A stretch of DNA of 64,000 nt from Natronococcus occultus SP4 (lineage in GTDB: Archaea; Halobacteriota; Halobacteria; Halobacteriales; Natrialbaceae). Under the pieces are notes generated by a model. The model saw only the letters and a list, made by a program, of their open reading frames with translations. It did no database searches and had not been told where the DNA came from. The position numbers and the translations under genes were made by a program. The stretch is taken from positions 2,719,001-2,783,000 of the forward strand of contig NC_019974.1 of assembly GCF_000328685.1 (NCBI RefSeq). The letters are read 5' to 3'. Below, piece by piece: positions 59,830 to 64,000 of this stretch (positions are counted from its first letter, which is position 1; each line of letters begins with the position of its first letter).

Positions 59830-60920
59830 CGCTCCTCGTGTTTCGACCGGGAACGGTTAAGCGCTGTTATCGTTTCGCGGATCCGCTCGTCGTCCCACTC
59901 GGGGTGGCGCTCCCGGAGCAGCTCGGCTCGTTCGTCGTCCGAGAGGGTCGATCCGGGCTCGTCGTCCGCGGTGAGGCGGGCCCGGACAGCGCCGACGCCG
60001 TCCCGGAAGGTCCGGTTCGAGGCGCCCAGAACGGCGACGACGGCGAACAGACCGACCAGCGCCTGCAGTGCGGGCACCTCCCGAAGGGTCAACATCGCGG
60101 CCGCAAGCGGCGGCAGCTCCTCGCCGTGGCTCAGATCGAACAGGACGCGGTCGTCGTCGGCGTACTGGCGCTGGAGGAAGGCGGCGTTGTCGGGCTCGTC
60201 GTACATCGCGTTGATCGTGATACTCGGGTCGCCGACGACGACGACCTCGCCCGCGCCGACGTCCTCGACGGTCGCGACCGGGTAGGCCGCGAAGCCGGTG
60301 TCGTCCTCGAGTTCGGTGCCGGGCGACTCTGCCAGGTGAGCGTAATCGCTGGTTCCGACCAGCACCGTCGCGCCGTTCGGTTCGACCGCCGTCGCGTAGT
60401 TCAGCGAGAGCTGGTCGACGCCGGCGGTCCGGTCGTGGTCGGCCGTCCAGGTGGCGATCGGCATCGTCGGCCCCTGGGCGTGATTCTGTTCGTCGTGCAG
60501 GACGCTCCCGTTCGTCCGGGCGTCGGCGCCGACGGCGTCGAGCAGGTCGTTCGAGTCGGTGCCGAAGTTCTCGAGGACGACCAGCGTCCCGCCGTTCTCG
60601 ACGAAGGTACCGACGCGGGCGGCGTCGGCGGCGGCGTAGGACTCGTCGGGGGCGGCGACGATCGCCGTCGTCTCGTTCGCGGAGACGTCCGCGTAGCGGT
60701 CGGTGTCCCGAACGATCTCACCGTCGGTGTCGTCGTCGGTCTGGATCACCTCCCGGAAATCGTCGGTCCCGTCCCAGGCGGGATTGTACGGACCGAAGGC
60801 TGCCGAGGACGTCGACGCCGCCAGGAACAGTCCGACGAGGACGACGGCTCCAAGCGCGACGAGCAGGGCGGCCGGCCAGTCGATCCCGTCGCGGTCGGTG
60901 ACGTACGAGCGGAGGTTCAC
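59826..60920 (-). CDS. DUF4350 membrane protein
   Basis: A 364-residue protein with one N-terminal helix ('AALLVALGAVVLVGLFLAAS'), a large outside alpha/beta domain ('YAAADAARVGTFVENGGTLV', 'VLENFGTDSNDLLDAVGADA', 'EVVVVGDPSITINAMYDEPD') and one C-terminal helix ('VPALQALVGLFAVVAVLG'), then a basic/acidic tail. This is the standard partner in MoxR/DUF58 blocks; it may be a sensor or anchor. Upstream is the small membrane protein gene, 43 bases away. Confidence 0.85.
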   Translation of the reverse strand: MNLRSYVTDRDGIDWPAALLVALGAVVLVGLFLAASTSSAAFGPYNPAWDGTDDFREVIQTDDDTDGEIVRDTDRYADVSANETTAIVAAPDESYAAADAARVGTFVENGGTLVVLENFGTDSNDLLDAVGADARTNGSVLHDEQNHAQGPTMPIATWTADHDRTAGVDQLSLNYATAVEPNGATVLVGTSDYAHLAESPGTELEDDTGFAAYPVATVEDVGAGEVVVVGDPSITINAMYDEPDNAAFLQRQYADDDRVLFDLSHGEELPPLAAAMLTLREVPALQALVGLFAVVAVLGASNRTFRDGVGAVRARLTADDEPGSTLSDDERAELLRERHPEWDDERIRETITALNRSRSKHEER

Positions 60921-60963
60921 GCGACCACCTCGGGGAGGGCGAGAGTGGAGACGACTGCGGGGC

Positions 60964-61245
60964 TCAGAACGGCATCACCTCCGGCGGGAGGATCTCGACG
61001 ATCCGCCGGACGACGATAACCGCGAACCCGACCAGGCCGAGCCCGATCAGCCACAGCAGTCGTCGTCGCCAGGCGGGCGTGATGTTGACCGGAGCGGTGA
61101 GTTCGGTGACGATCAGGAGCCCGATCAACGAGAGCACGAAAAACAGCTCGTAGGAGAGACTCCCCAGCAGGGTCAGCGCGACGATCGTCGCGAGCATCCA
61201 GGCGAGCTGTCCGTGGACGAACCGCATCCGGCGCTGGGTCGGCAT
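60964..61245 (-). CDS. Small membrane protein, first gene of the MoxR operon
   Basis: A 93-residue protein with three hydrophobic segments ('QLAWMLATIVALTLLGSLSY', 'LFFVLSLIGLLIVTELTAPV', 'LLWLIGLGLVGFAVIVVRR'). It heads the leftward operon with DUF4350 and MoxR. No family recognised. Confidence 0.65.
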   Translation of the reverse strand: MPTQRRMRFVHGQLAWMLATIVALTLLGSLSYELFFVLSLIGLLIVTELTAPVNITPAWRRRLLWLIGLGLVGFAVIVVRRIVEILPPEVMPF

Positions 61246-61393
61246 CTACTCGAGTGAGCGAGCGCGGAGACCGTAAATCTCTCGTTCGAGCGACCGGTCG
61301 GCGCGGTGATCGTTCCGGACGCCGAACGCGTGGCTTCGCCCGGCGTCCAGCAGGCGAGACGCACGCGAGCGGCGTCGAGAGCGAGTTCGATAG

Positions 61394-61400
61394 TTATTTA
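61394..61400 (+). promoter_or_regulatory. TATA-like box for the ABC-permease-like gene
   Basis: TTATTTA lies about 40 bases upstream of ATG 61438, which gives a leader of roughly 14 bases. Confidence 0.4.
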
Positions 61401-61437
61401 CGACGACTCTTCCCTTACAACTCTACTTCCGGTTTCG

Positions 61438-64000
61438 ATGACGTATCTTCGCGTGCTCGTCGGTCGCTGGTCGCGGCGGGACCGACTCGCGGTGCTCGTA
61501 ATCGCGCTGACGGTAGCGCTGCTGGTCGGTGCCGCGTTGCTCGTCGTCGCCGCCGGCGACCAGACCCGCAGCCTCGCGGCCGAGTACGACGGGAACGCCT
61601 CGGTCGACAGCTACGACGACGTCGACGAGGCGACCCGCACGGCCGACCCCGAGGACGTCGTCCTTCCGACGGCGACGGCCGTCGATCCGGGCGGGGAGGC
61701 CCATCGGGTCGTCGCGATCCCCGAAGACGCCTCGACGGTCGGTCTCCCCGACCCGCCCGAGGGAACCGTCGCACCCGGTGTCGACGTCGACGCCGGAAAC
61801 GAGTCCTGGCGACTCGAGGGGAGTACGGGGACGGCGGCGACGACGGTCGGCGCCGCGAACGGCGACGACACCATCCCGCCGACGTGGGTCCGAACGACCC
61901 CGGAGACCCTCGCCGAGGTCGGCCCGACGGGCGCGCTCGTCGTCTCGCCCTCCTCGGAGGGTGACGCGCCGCTGATCGGCGCCCTCGAGTTCTTCACCCA
62001 CGGCGCCGCCGACGTCCTCGGAATCGTCCGGACGGGGATCGCTGCGGCCGGCGTGATCGTCGCCGTGACCCTCTCGAGCGTCGTCCGGATGACGATCCGG
62101 GACCGCGCGCGGACGATCCGCGTGGTGCGAGCGACGGGCGCCTCGCCGCGACGGGTTCGACTCGCGTTCGCGGCGCGGGCCGGCGCGATCGCGACCGTCG
62201 GCGGCGTCCTCGGCTACGCGATCGGCACGATCGTCACCAACGCGGCCGTCACCGCGGCCGTCGTTGTCGGGCTGCCGACGACCCTGTCGGTCGCCGTGAC
62301 GCCCGAGATCCTCCGGCTCGTCGTCGCGATGCTCGCCGCGGTCGGGCTCGTCGGGGTCGCGACGGGGTACGTCACGGCCCGAGCCGCGACGGCGAAACCC
62401 CCCGCTCGGGTCGGACGCGAGGAGTCCGGCGGGAGCGAGGACGGACCGCGCGGACGAGTGCGCCGGGTCGGCGCCGGCGTCCGCCGCCGTCTCGGACCCT
62501 CGGTGCTGGCCCCGCGGACGATCCTCCCCGCGACGGCGACGCTGTCGACGTTCGCGGTGATCGTCCTGCTGGTCGCCTCGCTCGGGACCGTCGGCGCCTC
62601 GCTCGGGACGGCCGGGACGGCGATCGCCGAGCCCGACGCCGCCCACCCCGCCGACAGCCGGGTCTCGGCCGACTACGCCGAGAGCCTCGAGCAGCGGGGG
62701 ATCCCAGCGAGCCCGGAGATCCTGCTGTTCGCGAGCCACGACGAGGAGCCCTACCTCGTTCGGGGCGCCGACTACGGGGCGTTCGCGAGCGTCTCCGACC
62801 CGCGTCTCGTCGAGGGAACCGAGCCGACGGCCGACGAGGACGCCGTCGTTGGGGTCGAGCTGGCCGACGCCCTCGGGGTCGGGCCCGGCGACGAGCTGGT
62901 CGTCGGCGGGAGCACCGACGCGGCGGTCGGGATGGTGACCGTCGTTGGCACCGTCGAGACGGGCGGGTTCGCGGACCACCAGCTGCTGGTCTCGCTACCG
63001 ACCGCGCGTCACCTCTCGGCGCTCGAGGGCGACGACGTGAACCAGATCCGCACGGCCGCCGCACCCGCCGAGGACGCCGACGGCGAGGCGGTGACGGTGG
63101 TCGACGTCGACGGGCCGGCTCACGTCGCTCCCGGCGAGTCGGTCACCGCCGAGGCGACCGTCTGGAACCCCACCGCCGAGGACGTCGAGCGGACTCTCGA
63201 GGCGCAACTCGGGGACGACGAGGCGAGCCGAACCGTCGAGATCGAGCCCTACGAACACCGCACCGTCGCGTTCGAGCTGGCGACGTCCGTGGCCGACGAG
63301 TACGAGCTGACGGTCGGCGACGTGACGAGCTCGGTCGTCGTCGCGGACGCGGCGCCGCTTGAGTCGCCCGCGCTGCCGGCGTCCGGCCCCCCGGGGGCGT
63401 CGCTGTCGGTTCCCGTCGAGACGATCGACGGCGAGCCGGTTTCGAACGCGACGGTGCGGGTCGGGAACCGAACCGCAGAGACAGGCGCCGACGGCGTCGC
63501 GGGAATCGAGCTCCCGGCCGACCCCGGGACGTACGAGGCGACGGTTCGGGCCGGAGAGCGCGAGCACACCGCGTCGATCCGCGTCGCTCGAGACGCCGAC
63601 CGCGACCCCGCGACGTCGGTATCGATCAGCCCGTCCTCGCCGTCGGTCCACGCCCAGCCGACCGCGGCGGTCGAGCTCGTGAACCCGTGGAACCGGTCCG
63701 TCGAGAGCCCGATCGAGCTCGCGGGCGCCGAGGCGAGCGAGCGGACGACGGTCGCTCTCGAGCCCGGCGAGACGACAACGCGGACGACGACGCTCTCCCG
63801 TCAGCCTCCGGGAAACCACTCCGTCGCCGTCGCCACCGGGGACCGAACCCTGGCGACGACCGAGTACGAGGTCGTTGGGGACGACCGCGTGGTGAGCGCG
63901 CTGGCCGCCAGCGGCCACCATCGGGCCGACGGCGGAATCGAGACGGCGATCGAGTACGCCGTCGGCAACCTCCAGGTCCTGCTGGGAGCGCTGACGGCGC
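61438..64000 (+). CDS. FtsX/MacB-type ABC permease, C terminus outside the window
   Basis: A frame of 854 codons starting at ATG 61438 with no stop before base 64000. Structure so far: membrane helix near 17-40 ('LAVLVIALTVALLVGAALLV'), an outside domain (45-195), helices near 205-225, 250-285 and 290-320 ('RTIRVVRATGASPRRVRLAF' is the FtsX loop, then 'LVVAMLAAVGLVGVATGYV'), another helix near 365-385, and a second outside part with CARDB/Ig-like beta domains ('VTAEATVWNPTAEDVERTLE', 'GEPVSNATVRVGNRTAETGA'). The family exports lipids or peptides with an ATPase partner, which is not in view. Confidence 0.75.
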   Translation, partial: MTYLRVLVGRWSRRDRLAVLVIALTVALLVGAALLVVAAGDQTRSLAAEYDGNASVDSYDDVDEATRTADPEDVVLPTATAVDPGGEAHRVVAIPEDASTVGLPDPPEGTVAPGVDVDAGNESWRLEGSTGTAATTVGAANGDDTIPPTWVRTTPETLAEVGPTGALVVSPSSEGDAPLIGALEFFTHGAADVLGIVRTGIAAAGVIVAVTLSSVVRMTIRDRARTIRVVRATGASPRRVRLAFAARAGAIATVGGVLGYAIGTIVTNAAVTAAVVVGLPTTLSVAVTPEILRLVVAMLAAVGLVGVATGYVTARAATAKPPARVGREESGGSEDGPRGRVRRVGAGVRRRLGPSVLAPRTILPATATLSTFAVIVLLVASLGTVGASLGTAGTAIAEPDAAHPADSRVSADYAESLEQRGIPASPEILLFASHDEEPYLVRGADYGAFASVSDPRLVEGTEPTADEDAVVGVELADALGVGPGDELVVGGSTDAAVGMVTVVGTVETGGFADHQLLVSLPTARHLSALEGDDVNQIRTAAAPAEDADGEAVTVVDVDGPAHVAPGESVTAEATVWNPTAEDVERTLEAQLGDDEASRTVEIEPYEHRTVAFELATSVADEYELTVGDVTSSVVVADAAPLESPALPASGPPGASLSVPVETIDGEPVSNATVRVGNRTAETGADGVAGIELPADPGTYEATVRAGEREHTASIRVARDADRDPATSVSISPSSPSVHAQPTAAVELVNPWNRSVESPIELAGAEASERTTVALEPGETTTRTTTLSRQPPGNHSVAVATGDRTLATTEYEVVGDDRVVSALAASGHHRADGGIETAIEYAVGNLQVLLGALTA

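Overview
The window looks like haloarchaeal chromosome. GC is high, proteins are very acidic, and Tat signals (RR), HalOD1 domains and gas-vesicle genes occur. Many genes have a TATA-like box about 26 nt before the start codon, which predicts leaderless mRNAs. The gene set (KaiC-like ATPase, HTH-10 regulator, mevalonate-pathway HMG-CoA synthase, NAD kinase/IMPase fusion) fits Halobacteria, perhaps Natrialbaceae. The species is not determined.

Layout. 1-705: left part of an IS200/IS605-type element (RHH micro-ORF plus tnpB, running off the edge). 0.77-7.33 kb: gas-vesicle locus as two divergent operons, gvpA-N-O leftward and gvpF-G-H-I-J-K-L-M rightward, with no gvpC, gvpD or gvpE. 7.4-8.5 kb: a zinc-ribbon gene and a gene-poor stretch. 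8.5-12.7 kb: KaiC-like ATPase, histidine kinase, Tat-exported M14-type deacylase, small membrane and hypothetical proteins. 12.8-15.4 kb: thioredoxin-fold protein with an acidic repeat tail, HalOD1 protein, tRNA-Val(CAC) with decayed tandem copies of its 3' end. 15.4-34.6 kb: housekeeping genes (cobalamin adenosyltransferase, NAD kinase/IMPase, glycine cleavage gcvPA/gcvPB and gcvT/gcvH in two places, AI-2E-type permease, copper P-type ATPase with a SafE-like partner, HMG-CoA synthase, DUF2150, TatD-like hydrolase, NYN protein, CinA-like protein).

34.7-38.7 kb: regulators, then a VapBC-type toxin-antitoxin pair inserted just upstream of rfcL. The junction carries a diverged copy of the toxin 3' end, the rfcL promoter and the first 19 bases of rfcL, next to an IS-type hairpin. 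This is the most informative rearrangement seen. 38.7-49.7 kb: a BioF-like enzyme whose PLP lysine position is Gln, a Tat-linked GMC oxidoreductase pair, a multi-PAS histidine kinase, an MFS transporter and succinyl-CoA synthetase.

49.9-64 kb: UbiA-type prenyltransferase, polysaccharide-deacetylase-like lipoprotein, then a cell-envelope block (DUF1616, DUF4129, DUF58, two membrane proteins, MoxR, DUF4350, small membrane protein) and an ABC-type permease that runs off the right end. The MoxR/DUF58/DUF4129/DUF4350 block is the best candidate for a poorly described system. MoxR is a chaperone-like AAA+ ATPase, and its partners place large extracytoplasmic or membrane domains around it.
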